Translations under genes and position numbers: made by a program
From: Phycisphaerales bacterium
GTDB taxonomy: Bacteria > Planctomycetota > Phycisphaerae > Phycisphaerales > SM1A02
Length of the DNA: 64,000 nt
Direction: 5' to 3'
NCBI GenBank assembly: GCA_030749435.1
Contig: JASMKH010000004.1
Location: 49,674 to 113,673, forward strand
Notes under the pieces: generated by a model
Databases searched by the model: none
The model's input: only the letters and a program-made list of their open reading frames with translations
What the model was told of the DNA's origin: nothing
Part shown: piece by piece, positions 35,134 through 43,124 of the stretch
Numbering within the stretch: position 1 is the first letter of the stretch
How the letters are laid out: each line of letters opens with the position of its first letter

Positions 35134-35247
35134 GGGCTTCCACGCGAGGGCCATGGCCCGTTCCTGCGTGCCAACGAGTGTTTGCCAGTAGACTCGGGCG
35201 ACCCGTGGCCCCCACGCTGGCGCCTCGGAACGCTGGAGAATCGCCTC

Positions 35248-38200
35248 ATGCACCGCCTTGTCTTCCCGGTGGTGGCGTATGCCACCACGGTCACCGCAGG
35301 ACCACTGAATCAGCCCGCCCCCACCCCGAACGGACCCTTCGGGCATACCCACCGCGTCCACGCGTTGGTGGGCGGCGACGTCGTGACGGAACCTGGGCAG
35401 CGGATTGAGGACGCCACGATTCTGCTTCGCGGCGGGATCATCGAGGCGGTTGGCCCGGATGTCGTGGTCCCTCCCGATGCTCGAATCTGGCCGGTCGAAG
35501 ACCGGGTGATCTACGCAGGATTCATCGATCCGGCCGTCACGACGGAAGTCGAACACGCCACCCAACCAACGGCACATTGGAATGCTCGCATTCATCCGGA
35601 ACTGGACCCCCAGGCGCCCCTCGGAGACTCCGAGCGAGCCGCACTGCGCAAGGCGGGGTACTGCGTTGCCGCCGTGTATCCCGAAGACGGCATCCTGCGG
35701 GGCTCGGGAACCATCACAACACTCGCCGATGGCGATCGAGATCTGATCGACTGCGGCGGGACTCCCGCCATGGCATCGGCGTTTGAGCGCGGAGGCTGGG
35801 GCCAGGGTGGCGGCCCGGGATCGCTGATGGGATCGATCGCCCTGATGCGTCAGACCCTGAGCGACGCGCGATGGTATGCAGCAGCGCTGGCCGCCGCGAA
35901 GCAGCACGGCCTGGAACCGCCCGCTCGACGGGACGACCTCGCCGCACTGCAGGGCGTCGTGAGGCGTCAGCAGCCCCTTCTCCTGGATGTTCGAGATGCC
36001 AAGGAGGCGCTTCGAGGCGGCGCATTGGCCGCCGAGATGGGCATTGATCTGATGCTGCTGGGCAGCGGCGATGAATACACCGACCTGCCTGGGATCGTTG
36101 CCCTGCAGTGCCCCATCATCGTCCCGGTGAAGTACCCCGAGCGGCCAAAGCTGGAGAGCATCGACGCGGCCATCCGCGTGCCGCTTCAGAAACTTCAGGC
36201 CTGGGAGCAGGCGCCAACCAATCTGCGTCGGCTTCATGAGGCAGGTGCCCGAACCTGCGTCACCACGCAGGGGCTGCAGTCCCCCAGCGACGTGCAGCAG
36301 GCGCTGGATGATGCCATCCGAGCGGGCCTTGCCCCGGAGGTCGCCCTGTCCCAGATGACGACCGAACCGGCAGCACTGCTCGGCATCACCCGCGTCGCTG
36401 GCCGAATCGCGCCGGGCTTGCAGGCTCATCTCGTGGTATGCGACGGGGAACTCTTCGACGAGGACACCAACATCGAGGAGACCTGGGTCTCGGGGCGGCG
36501 CACGGATCACGAGGATGAGCCGCTTGCTTCGCTCTCGGGCGACGGCGTTCTCATCGTCGCCGACCAGCAGACCGATGCAACCATTGACACCGGCAAGAAG
36601 AAGTTGACAATCACCCTGCCCGGAGGTGAGAAGGCGAAGGTCAAAAAGGTCGATGTCACCGGACACCGAGTCTCCGCCGCCATTGATGGACGCCTGCTCG
36701 GCTTGACGGATTGGATTCGGATTGCCGGCGTCATTCGCGATGACACCCTCATCGGCCGAGCGGTGCTTCCGGACGGGCTGGTGCATCCCATGCGGATGAC
36801 TCTCGGCGAGGCGACCGACGCAACCGAAGCGGAAACGGCCCAGGCCGAACCGTCCAAGAACGCGTCCGAAGACGACGCCACGCCCGTCGATCCGCTTACC
36901 GGCACGTGGACCGGTACGCTCATGCTCGATCCCGACTTCCAGCCGCCGATTGAACTGGTCATTACGCGGGCGGACGATGAAACGCCCGAGGGCTCGCTCC
37001 GATTCATGGAGCAGGAGGTCCCGCTCTCGAACGGTACATGGGACGAGTCGGCTCGCCAACTGGCTTTCGTCGGGGAAGGGCCGGACGGAAGCGAAATGAA
37101 ACTTGTGGCAACCATCGACGGAGACGCCGCTGAAGGCATCGCATCAAGCCACATGGGCGAGGCCGAGTTCAGCGTGGAGCGTGAGCAGCGTGGTGACGCA
37201 GCGGACAATGGCAAGAACAAGGACGATACGCCGGAAGTGAGGTGGACCGGGATTCCCGACCAGATCACGTACCCGCTCGGCGCGCGGGGTCGAACACACC
37301 CGGTCCAGCCCGAGGATGTGCGGATCGAACACGCAACCATCTGGACTGCGGACGACGCTGGAACGATTCTGGATGGGTGCCTCATCGTTCGGGACGGCTC
37401 GATCGACTGGGTTGGCCCCATGGATGCAGCGCCGGAGCCCACCAGCCCCGGCCCACGGATCGTGGACGGCACCGGCTGGCACATCACTCCGGGGCTGATC
37501 GACTGCCACAGCCATACCGGCATCGACGGAGGCGTCAATGAGTTCAACAAGGCCTGTACCGCCGAAGTCGGCATCGGTGACGTGGTCGCCGGGGACTCGA
37601 TGAACTGGTATCGCCAACTCGCCGGCGGGCTCACAGCCGCCAACCAACTCCACGGATCCGCGAATCCGATTGGAGGACGCAACAGCGTCGTCAAGATTCG
37701 CTGGGGCAGGCCCGCCCGCGACTACCCGCTCGATGGAGCCCCCGCCGGCATCAAGTTTGCGCTCGGCGAGAACGTCAAGCGATCAAGCAGCCGGTACCCG
37801 GATACCCGAATGGGCGTCGAGGCGTTCATTCGTGATCGCCTGCAGGCGGCCAGGGACTACGCCGCGCGGCTCAAACGATGGGATGAGCAACCCCAGAAGC
37901 AGGCTGAACGGGAACTGCCGCCGCGACGCGACTACGAGATGGAGACCCTGGCCCAGATTCTTGCTGGCACGCGTCTGATTCACTGCCACTCCTACCGCCA
38001 GGACGAGATTCTGGCCTTCTTGCGGACATGCGAGGACTTCGGCATCACCATCGGAACCCTGCAGCACATCCTGGAGGGGTACAAGGTCGCCGACGACATC
38101 GCCCGCCACGGTGCAGGGGCCAGTTCATTCAGTGACTGGTGGGCCTACAAGATCGAGGTCATGGATGCCATCCCCTGGAATGGCGCCATCATGCACGATC

Positions 38201-38706
38201 AGGGCGTGGTGGTGTCATTCAACTCCGACGACAGCGAGTTGGCCACACGCATGAACGACGAGGCCGCCAAGGCCGTTCGTTTCGGCGGTCTGACTCCCGA
38301 GGAGGCGATCAAGTTCGTCACCATCAACCCCGCCATTCAACTCCACATCGATGACCGGACAGGATCACTCAAGGCTGGCAAGGACGCGGATTTCGCAGTG
38401 TGGAACCGGGACCCGCTCGATTCCTACAGTCTGTGCCTCCAGACCTGGATCGACGGTGCCAGGTACTTTGACCGCAGCGAAGATGCCGAACTCGCCAAAC
38501 GGGATGCGGCCGAGCGCACGCGGCTGATCGAACTGGCGCTCCACGAGTCTTTGGGCGAACCACCGAGCCCGACATCGGACGATGATGAGGCGGCAGCGCA
38601 GACACCCGCCGCACTGGCGACCAACCCCTACGCTGATCCGGCAGATGATCATCGGGGATGCTGCGGCATTCCGGCCGACCACACACACACGGAGCATCTT
38701 CGATGA
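35248..38706 (+). CDS. Exported double amidohydrolase-fold protein
   Basis: A 1152-residue protein with a weak signal (MHRLVFPVVAYATTVTAGPL). The N-terminal half (about 35-420) has amidohydrolase features (ILLRGGIIEAVGPDVVVPPDARIWP, LGITRVAGRIAPGLQAHLVV) but no HxH metal site: the expected position reads YAGFIDPAV. A middle beta domain (LTGTWTGTLMLD...AEFSVERE, about 550-650) follows. The C-terminal half (about 690-1100) is a full amidohydrolase: TPGLIDCHSHTGI, LIHCHSY, GTLQHILEG and the active-site Asp in SFNSDDSELA. The end has KDADFAVWNRDPLDSYSL. It resembles imidazolonepropionase-like enzymes. The stop overlaps the next ATG, so it is coupled to a second such protein. ATG follows GGAG. Confidence 0.82.
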   Translation: MHRLVFPVVAYATTVTAGPLNQPAPTPNGPFGHTHRVHALVGGDVVTEPGQRIEDATILLRGGIIEAVGPDVVVPPDARIWPVEDRVIYAGFIDPAVTTEVEHATQPTAHWNARIHPELDPQAPLGDSERAALRKAGYCVAAVYPEDGILRGSGTITTLADGDRDLIDCGGTPAMASAFERGGWGQGGGPGSLMGSIALMRQTLSDARWYAAALAAAKQHGLEPPARRDDLAALQGVVRRQQPLLLDVRDAKEALRGGALAAEMGIDLMLLGSGDEYTDLPGIVALQCPIIVPVKYPERPKLESIDAAIRVPLQKLQAWEQAPTNLRRLHEAGARTCVTTQGLQSPSDVQQALDDAIRAGLAPEVALSQMTTEPAALLGITRVAGRIAPGLQAHLVVCDGELFDEDTNIEETWVSGRRTDHEDEPLASLSGDGVLIVADQQTDATIDTGKKKLTITLPGGEKAKVKKVDVTGHRVSAAIDGRLLGLTDWIRIAGVIRDDTLIGRAVLPDGLVHPMRMTLGEATDATEAETAQAEPSKNASEDDATPVDPLTGTWTGTLMLDPDFQPPIELVITRADDETPEGSLRFMEQEVPLSNGTWDESARQLAFVGEGPDGSEMKLVATIDGDAAEGIASSHMGEAEFSVEREQRGDAADNGKNKDDTPEVRWTGIPDQITYPLGARGRTHPVQPEDVRIEHATIWTADDAGTILDGCLIVRDGSIDWVGPMDAAPEPTSPGPRIVDGTGWHITPGLIDCHSHTGIDGGVNEFNKACTAEVGIGDVVAGDSMNWYRQLAGGLTAANQLHGSANPIGGRNSVVKIRWGRPARDYPLDGAPAGIKFALGENVKRSSSRYPDTRMGVEAFIRDRLQAARDYAARLKRWDEQPQKQAERELPPRRDYEMETLAQILAGTRLIHCHSYRQDEILAFLRTCEDFGITIGTLQHILEGYKVADDIARHGAGASSFSDWWAYKIEVMDAIPWNGAIMHDQGVVVSFNSDDSELATRMNDEAAKAVRFGGLTPEEAIKFVTINPAIQLHIDDRTGSLKAGKDADFAVWNRDPLDSYSLCLQTWIDGARYFDRSEDAELAKRDAAERTRLIELALHESLGEPPSPTSDDDEAAAQTPAALATNPYADPADDHRGCCGIPADHTHTEHLR

Positions 38707-39974
38707 GCATTCGATACGCCGCATCAGTCATGGCCGCCGTCCTGATCTGCGCAGGTTCGGCCGCGGGTCAGTCGCGGCAGATTCCGGCAGCCCCGGTTGA
38801 CGGGCCGACCATTCTGGTGGGTGGCACTATTCACCCGGTGACGACGCCCCCGCTCGAAGACGGGTGGATTGCGTTCGAGGATGGGCGAATCACGCTCGTC
38901 GGCCGAGGTGACAGCCCGGTCATCGACAATGCCACAGTGATCGACCTGAACGGACGACACGTCTATCCCGGCCTCATTGCCGCTGACTCCATTCTGGGAC
39001 TCGTGGAGACAGGAATGGCCGAGGTGACGCACGACCACAACGAGCACGGCTCGTACACGCCGGAGGCTCGGGCGATCGTCGCGATCAACCCGGACAGCGA
39101 TCTGATTCCAGTCACCCGCGCTGCCGGCATCCTGACGGCGCTGACCGTTCCGGACGGCGGCAAACTCCCAGGACAAGCCGCCGTCATTCGGCTGGACGGC
39201 TGGGACTGGGAGGACATGGCCATTACCCCGTCGGCGGCGCTCGTGATCGAGTGGCCGTCCATCTCAAGGGGCGGCAAGGGGTCTTCCAGGCAACTGGCGG
39301 AGATCGACTCCTTCTTCGAAGAAGCGGAAGCGTGGTTGGCTGCAGCAGATGCCGACCCGTCGCTCCCTCGAGACAGCCGCGCGGAAGCCATGCGGGCCGC
39401 CGTGCAGGCAACGCAGCCCGTTCTGATCAAGGCATCCACTGCCGGGCAGATTGCGACAGCCGTCGCCTGGGCGAAGCAGCGCGGCCTTGATCCGATCATT
39501 CTCGGCGGCGAAGAAGCCGACGAAGTCGCGTCGCTGCTCATTGAAGCGGGTGTGCCGGTCATCGTTCGCGGTGTCCATCGCTACCCGCGGAGCCGCAATC
39601 GCGATCCGGACGAACCACATACGCTTCCGGTTCGACTGCGTGACAAGGGTGTGCGATTCTGCATCGCGCCCAGAGATCGCCCGGCGCATCTTCGAAATCT
39701 CCCCCACCACGCCGCGACTGCGGTCGCCAATGGACTCACGCCCGACGAAGGACTTCGGGCGGTCACAATCGATGCCGCCGAGATCCTCGGGGTCGGCGAC
39801 CAGCTCGGGAGCCTCGAGCCGGGTAAGGCCGCCACACTGATCGTGACGACGGGTGATCCGCTGCAGATTCGGACCCGCGTGGAGCAAGCGTGGATCGATG
39901 GCCGGCCGGTGGATCTCACAAGCCGTCACACGCAGCTCCGGGACAAGTACACCCAGAAGTACAAGGGTGGATAA
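38703..39974 (+). CDS. Exported amidohydrolase-fold protein lacking the HxH metal site
   Basis: A 423-residue protein with a clear signal peptide (MSIRYAASVMAAVLICAGSAAG). The amidohydrolase composite-domain strands are present (ILVGGTIHPVTTPPLEDGWIAFEDG, truncated here to TIHPVTTPPLEDGWIAFEDG; LEPGKAATLIVTTGDPL). The position where the metal-binding His-x-His should be reads VYPGLIAADSILG. It looks like the inactive N-terminal half of the preceding protein made into a separate gene, and overlaps that gene by ATGA. Probably a pseudoenzyme partner of the active domain; this is inference. Confidence 0.75.
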   Translation: MSIRYAASVMAAVLICAGSAAGQSRQIPAAPVDGPTILVGGTIHPVTTPPLEDGWIAFEDGRITLVGRGDSPVIDNATVIDLNGRHVYPGLIAADSILGLVETGMAEVTHDHNEHGSYTPEARAIVAINPDSDLIPVTRAAGILTALTVPDGGKLPGQAAVIRLDGWDWEDMAITPSAALVIEWPSISRGGKGSSRQLAEIDSFFEEAEAWLAAADADPSLPRDSRAEAMRAAVQATQPVLIKASTAGQIATAVAWAKQRGLDPIILGGEEADEVASLLIEAGVPVIVRGVHRYPRSRNRDPDEPHTLPVRLRDKGVRFCIAPRDRPAHLRNLPHHAATAVANGLTPDEGLRAVTIDAAEILGVGDQLGSLEPGKAATLIVTTGDPLQIRTRVEQAWIDGRPVDLTSRHTQLRDKYTQKYKGG

Positions 39975-39981
39975 CTCGACC

Positions 39982-39997
39982 GGTTGATCGATCAACC
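39982..39997. repeat. 16-bp perfect palindrome GGTTGATCGATCAACC
   Basis: GGTTGATC followed by its exact reverse complement GATCAACC, 7 bp after the amidohydrolase stop and upstream of the cobalamin riboswitch. It could be a transcription-factor operator for the riboswitch transcript or the stem of a weak terminator; it is not followed by a T-run. Confidence 0.6.
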
Positions 39998-40014
39998 CCG
40001 TGCCAACAGTATCA

Positions 40015-40237
40015 TCGTCCGCGGAACGAGGTTCCGTCCTCACCGCGGCGCGCGTCGTGGGGGATGGCCACGAGGGAAGTGTGGTACGCCGATGATGCCA
40101 GTCTGGCATTCGGCAAGTCCACCGCGGTGCCGCCGCCGTACGACCCCCGCTCCAGGGAGCGGACACTCGATCGATGTCACTGCGATTCATCGCGGGAAGA
40201 TGATCGAGCCAGGGGTCACAGCCGGAAGACCTGCCCG
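40015..40237 (+). ncRNA. Cobalamin (B12) riboswitch
   Basis: The leader contains the ordered elements of the cobalamin aptamer. They are GAGGTTCC near the 5' end (40028-40035) and GGGAA at 40074-40078, followed by GGTACG. A long hairpin extension follows at 40088-40114 (GCCGA...ATGCCA/TGGCAT...TCGGC). Next are AAGTCC (40115-40120) and GCGGTGCCGCCGCCGT (40124-40139), which matches the core sequence of the four-way junction. A CCGCTCC/GGAGCGG hairpin follows. The B12 box AGCCGGAAGACCTGCC is at 40220-40235. A hairpin GGTCCG/CGGACC (40251-40269) abuts the GGGAGGA Shine-Dalgarno of the next gene, a plausible expression platform. Boundaries are approximate. Confidence 0.85.
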
Positions 40238-40250
40238 TTCCCCGTTTTCT

Positions 40251-40269
40251 GGTCCGCGTGACACGGACC
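40251..40269 (+). promoter_or_regulatory. Hairpin abutting the ribosome binding site, likely riboswitch expression platform
   Basis: GGTCCG at 40251-40256 pairs with CGGACC at 40264-40269, and the Shine-Dalgarno GGGAGGA starts at 40270. Folding or unfolding of this stem, linked to B12 binding upstream, could expose or hide the ribosome binding site. The arrangement is seen; the switching mechanism is inference. Confidence 0.5.
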
Positions 40270-40283
40270 GGGAGGAACATCGC

Positions 40284-40853
40284 ATGCGCCTCACGTCTCT
40301 TACGACTCCCATCGCGATTCTGAGCGCGGCAGCTTCCCTGCCAGCGTCGGCAGATTTGCTGATCGATGAGGGGGACATGCTCGACATCACCGCAACGGTC
40401 GGTATCGGCGATTACACCTCGTATGCCGTCATCGACTTCGCCGCCACGGGCGGCGCCTCGGTTGCATTCGAGTACCACTGGTCGGACTCGGCAACAGCGC
40501 ATGACATGCTGCTGGCCCTTGCCGGCGCAGGCCTGTCCTACGACTGGACCGACTGGGGAAGCGGCATCTTCGCCGACAACTTCGCCTTCGACGGCGATGC
40601 CGGTGACACAAGCTTCTACTGGGCGCACTCGACGGCCTCTCCCGCGGGGGACGGCATGGTGCACTGGACCGATGCCTGGTCGAGCGTCGATGCCACCATG
40701 CTCGGTGATGGGCTCGTATCCGGCTGGTACAACGGATTCAACGAGGACTACAGCGCCATTCCGCCCTCGCTCCCACTCACGGCGATTCCCGCCCCGGCAA
40801 CGGTCGTCCTGCTGGGCATGGCTTGCCTGGGCGGGCGAAGGCGGCGGTGGTGA
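40284..40853 (+). CDS. PEP-CTERM surface protein under B12 riboswitch control
   Basis: A 189-residue exported protein. Signal peptide MRLTSLTTPIAILSAAASLPASA; C-terminal sorting signal IPAPATVVLLGMACLGGRRRRW (motif IPAPA, hydrophobic helix, Arg cluster), a variant PEP-CTERM tag recognised by exosortase systems. The mature part is Asp/Trp/Tyr-rich: AHDMLLALAGAGLSYDWTDWG, GIFADNFAFDGDAGDTSFYW, MLGDGLVSGWYNGF. That spacing is faintly like the C-terminal domain of transcobalamin-like proteins (DUF4430). The ATG follows GGGAGGA. The cobalamin riboswitch lies directly upstream, so it is likely made when B12 is scarce. A role in cobalamin capture is a hypothesis. Confidence 0.8.
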   Translation: MRLTSLTTPIAILSAAASLPASADLLIDEGDMLDITATVGIGDYTSYAVIDFAATGGASVAFEYHWSDSATAHDMLLALAGAGLSYDWTDWGSGIFADNFAFDGDAGDTSFYWAHSTASPAGDGMVHWTDAWSSVDATMLGDGLVSGWYNGFNEDYSAIPPSLPLTAIPAPATVVLLGMACLGGRRRRW

Positions 40854-40956
40854 CTGGGAACACCCCTTCCCCAGTCCCCCCACGAGCCTCACTTGACAGG
40901 CACGATCCCCCCTGCGACGGTGGCGTGCTGCTCACATGGCTGGAAGGAGCCTCCAA

Positions 40957-41167
40957 GTGGCCACAGACACCATCACTATGAACCCCAATCACCGGCCGCG
41001 AGTTCTGCTGGTTTGAAGTCAACACACGCGACGGCAATGCGGCCGCCTCGTTCTACTGCGAACTCTTCGACTGGACGCGGCAGGATCAGGAATCACCCGG
41101 GGCCGTGCTCAGCATGTTCAAACCGATCGGTGAGGCGTGTGGCGGTAGTTGCAGCTGCCGGCAATAG
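40957..41167 (+). pseudogene. Frameshifted remnant of a VOC/glyoxalase-family gene
   Basis: AAGGAG (from 40943) precedes a GTG at 40957 that opens VATDTITMNPN. At about 40987-40989 one extra A shifts the frame. Removing it gives MNPITGREFCWFEVNTRDG, then NAAASFYCELFDWT, the start of a vicinal-oxygen-chelate domain, ending at a TAG at 41165. The coding part after the shift is only about 60 codons, about half a VOC module, so it is also shortened. It could be a sequencing error for the frameshift, but not for the short length. It lies in a gap that is otherwise empty. Confidence 0.6.
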
Positions 41168-41176
41168 CGGATACCG

Positions 41177-42556
41177 GTGAGCACCGACAGTTTTCAGATC
41201 ATCAATCCGGCCACCGGCCAGTGCGTTCGGATGCATCCGATCATCGACGCGGCAACTGCTGCAGCGAAGATCGACGCCGCGCAGGCCGCGTGGACGACGT
41301 GGCGCCAGACCCCGATGGACCATCGAAGCGAGGTGCTCCATCGAGTTGCGGCCATCCTTCGCGATCGGATCGACTCGTTGGCGAGCCGATGCACTGAAGA
41401 AATGGGCAAGCCGATCACCGAGTCCCTGGCCGAGATTGAAAAGTGCGGCTGGGTATGCGAGTACTACGCGGCCCATGCCCCCGCCATGCTGACTGACCAG
41501 CGGTTCACCATCGACCACGCCCAGGTCAGGATCGTCCGCAGGCCGCTGGGAGTCATCTACGCCATCATGCCGTGGAACTTTCCGTTCTGGCAGGTGTTCC
41601 GCGCGGCGGCACCCGCGTTGATGGCAGGGAACGCCATGGTGCTCAAGCACGCGCCCTCTACGCTTGGATGCGGCGCCGACATCACGACGATCTTCCGCGA
41701 CGCTGGAGCGCCCGAGGGCCTGTTTCTGGACCTTCCCATTGACCTTCCGGACTCTCCGGGCGTCATCGCGAATCGCCACATTAGGGGCGTCACCCTGACC
41801 GGAAGTGATCGCGCAGGCCGATCCGTCGCCGCCGAAGCTGGCGCCAATCTGAAGAAGTGCGTGCTGGAACTCGGCGGAAGCGACCCGTATGTCGTGCTTG
41901 AAGACGCCGACATCGAACGCGCCGCCGAACGCTGCGTCGCAAGCCGCATGCTCAACTGCGGGCAAGTGTGCATCGCAGCCAAGCGACTCATCGTTGCCCA
42001 GCGCGTCTACGATCGGTTCCGCGATGCGGTGCTCGGCCGACTTCAAGCCATTGAGATGCGTGATCCCACCCAACCCGACTCCAGACTCGGCCCAATGGCG
42101 AGGGAGGATCTGCGAGCCCAGTTGCACGATCAGGTCGCGCGAAGCGTGGCTGCCGGCGCGTCGCTTCAGCTTGGAGGGGTCATCCCGGACCGGCCGGGGT
42201 GGTGGTATCCGCCGACGCTGCTCGAAGAGGTCGAACCGGGAATGCCCGCCTTTGACGAGGAGCTCTTCGGCCCCGTCGCATGCCTCACCAGGGCCCACAG
42301 CGAGTCACACGCAATCGAACTTGCCGACGCCACTGAGCTTGGACTTGCCGGCGCGGTTTTCACGACGAACCGCGAGCGTGGCGAGGCCCTCGCGGCCGAC
42401 CAGATCGACGCGGGCTGTGTCGCCGTCAACGACTTCGTGCGAAGTGATCCCCGTATCCCGTTTGGCGGAGTGAAGGACAGCGGATTTGGACGCGAACTCG
42501 GCACACCCGGCATTCACGAATTCGTAAACCTCAAGAGCGTCGTCGTCGCGACATGA
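41177..42556 (+). CDS. NAD(P)-dependent succinate-semialdehyde-type aldehyde dehydrogenase
   Basis: A 459-residue aldehyde dehydrogenase close to the Sad/YneI group. Motifs: VIYAIMPWNFPFWQV (cofactor binding), VLKHAPSTLGCG, GVTLTGSDRAGRSVAAEAG, the catalytic Glu in VLELGGSDPYVVLEDAD and the nucleophilic Cys in MLNCGQVCIAAKR. PFGGVKDSGFGRELG is near the end. It oxidises short-chain semialdehydes such as succinate semialdehyde. Starts with GTG 10 bp after the VOC remnant; no good Shine-Dalgarno. Length matches the group (about 460). Confidence 0.88.
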   Translation: MSTDSFQIINPATGQCVRMHPIIDAATAAAKIDAAQAAWTTWRQTPMDHRSEVLHRVAAILRDRIDSLASRCTEEMGKPITESLAEIEKCGWVCEYYAAHAPAMLTDQRFTIDHAQVRIVRRPLGVIYAIMPWNFPFWQVFRAAAPALMAGNAMVLKHAPSTLGCGADITTIFRDAGAPEGLFLDLPIDLPDSPGVIANRHIRGVTLTGSDRAGRSVAAEAGANLKKCVLELGGSDPYVVLEDADIERAAERCVASRMLNCGQVCIAAKRLIVAQRVYDRFRDAVLGRLQAIEMRDPTQPDSRLGPMAREDLRAQLHDQVARSVAAGASLQLGGVIPDRPGWWYPPTLLEEVEPGMPAFDEELFGPVACLTRAHSESHAIELADATELGLAGAVFTTNRERGEALAADQIDAGCVAVNDFVRSDPRIPFGGVKDSGFGRELGTPGIHEFVNLKSVVVAT

Positions 42557-42604
42557 CACGCCGCTGCAGCAGTCAGCCGCAGCGGTGTGCCATCCTTCGC
42601 ATGT

Positions 42605-42964
42605 TCAGTAGTCGCGTTCGTTCTCGAGTTGCTGCCGCAGTCGCTCATTCTCGATCTCGGCTCGGAGCCGCTCGTTCTCGGCCTGCAACTGGTCGGTTCG
42701 CTGGTTCTGGTGAGACACAGGGCTGCTGGCTCGAGCGGCGGCCTGCTCCTGTTCTCGCTTCTTGTCCATTTCATTACCGATGATGTAGCCGCCAAGGGCT
42801 CCGACGCCTGCGCCGATCAGCGTGCCCTCGGTGTTGTGGCCGATGGCCTGGCCAGCGAGGGCGCCGGTTCCGGCTCCAATCAACGAGCCGGACTGGGCCG
42901 AGTTGTCACAGGCGGCCAAAAACCCGACCGACACACCGAGCGTGGTGAGAATGAGTGTGCGCAT
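42605..42964 (-). CDS. Glycine-zipper lipoprotein with C-terminal coiled coil
   Basis: A 119-residue lipoprotein. The lipobox is VGFLAAC after MRTLILTTLGVS. Residues 24-65 form a glycine zipper with tandem blocks LIGAGTGALAGQAIGHNTEG and LIGAGVGALGGYIIG, typical of small outer-membrane stabilising proteins (YMGG/OmpA-like glycine zipper). A charged coiled coil follows (TDQLQAENERLRAEIENERL). The ATG follows AGGAGA. Convergent end lies 48 bp from the aldehyde dehydrogenase stop. Probably inserts in or bridges the envelope. Confidence 0.82.
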   Translation of the reverse strand: MRTLILTTLGVSVGFLAACDNSAQSGSLIGAGTGALAGQAIGHNTEGTLIGAGVGALGGYIIGNEMDKKREQEQAAARASSPVSHQNQRTDQLQAENERLRAEIENERLRQQLENERDY

Positions 42965-43124
42965 GATGAGATCTCCTATGGCAGCCCGGCGGGCCGGGCC
43001 GCGGTCAAGTTGGCAGTATTGGGGCCGCAGGGGCTTCAGGTCAAGCGATCGACCCCAATCTCGCTTGGTTTCCAGCAACATCTATGGCAGACTGTGGCAG
43101 CACCGTGTGAGAGGAGATGGAAAA

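Noticed and set aside
34906..37059. 717-codon open frame on the minus strand
   Set aside because: It is antisense to the amidohydrolase gene, crosses two other features and contains no recognisable domain; long antisense frames are expected in high-GC DNA.
39264..40892. 542-codon open frame on the minus strand
   Set aside because: It runs antisense through the second amidohydrolase gene, the riboswitch and the PEP-CTERM gene, each supported by its own signals.
40893..41180. 95-codon open frame in the gap before the aldehyde dehydrogenase
   Set aside because: It is a different frame from the VOC-like sequence and has no protein-like features.
41093..42298. 401-codon open frame on the minus strand
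   Set aside because: Antisense shadow of the aldehyde dehydrogenase, whose motifs and catalytic residues are clear.
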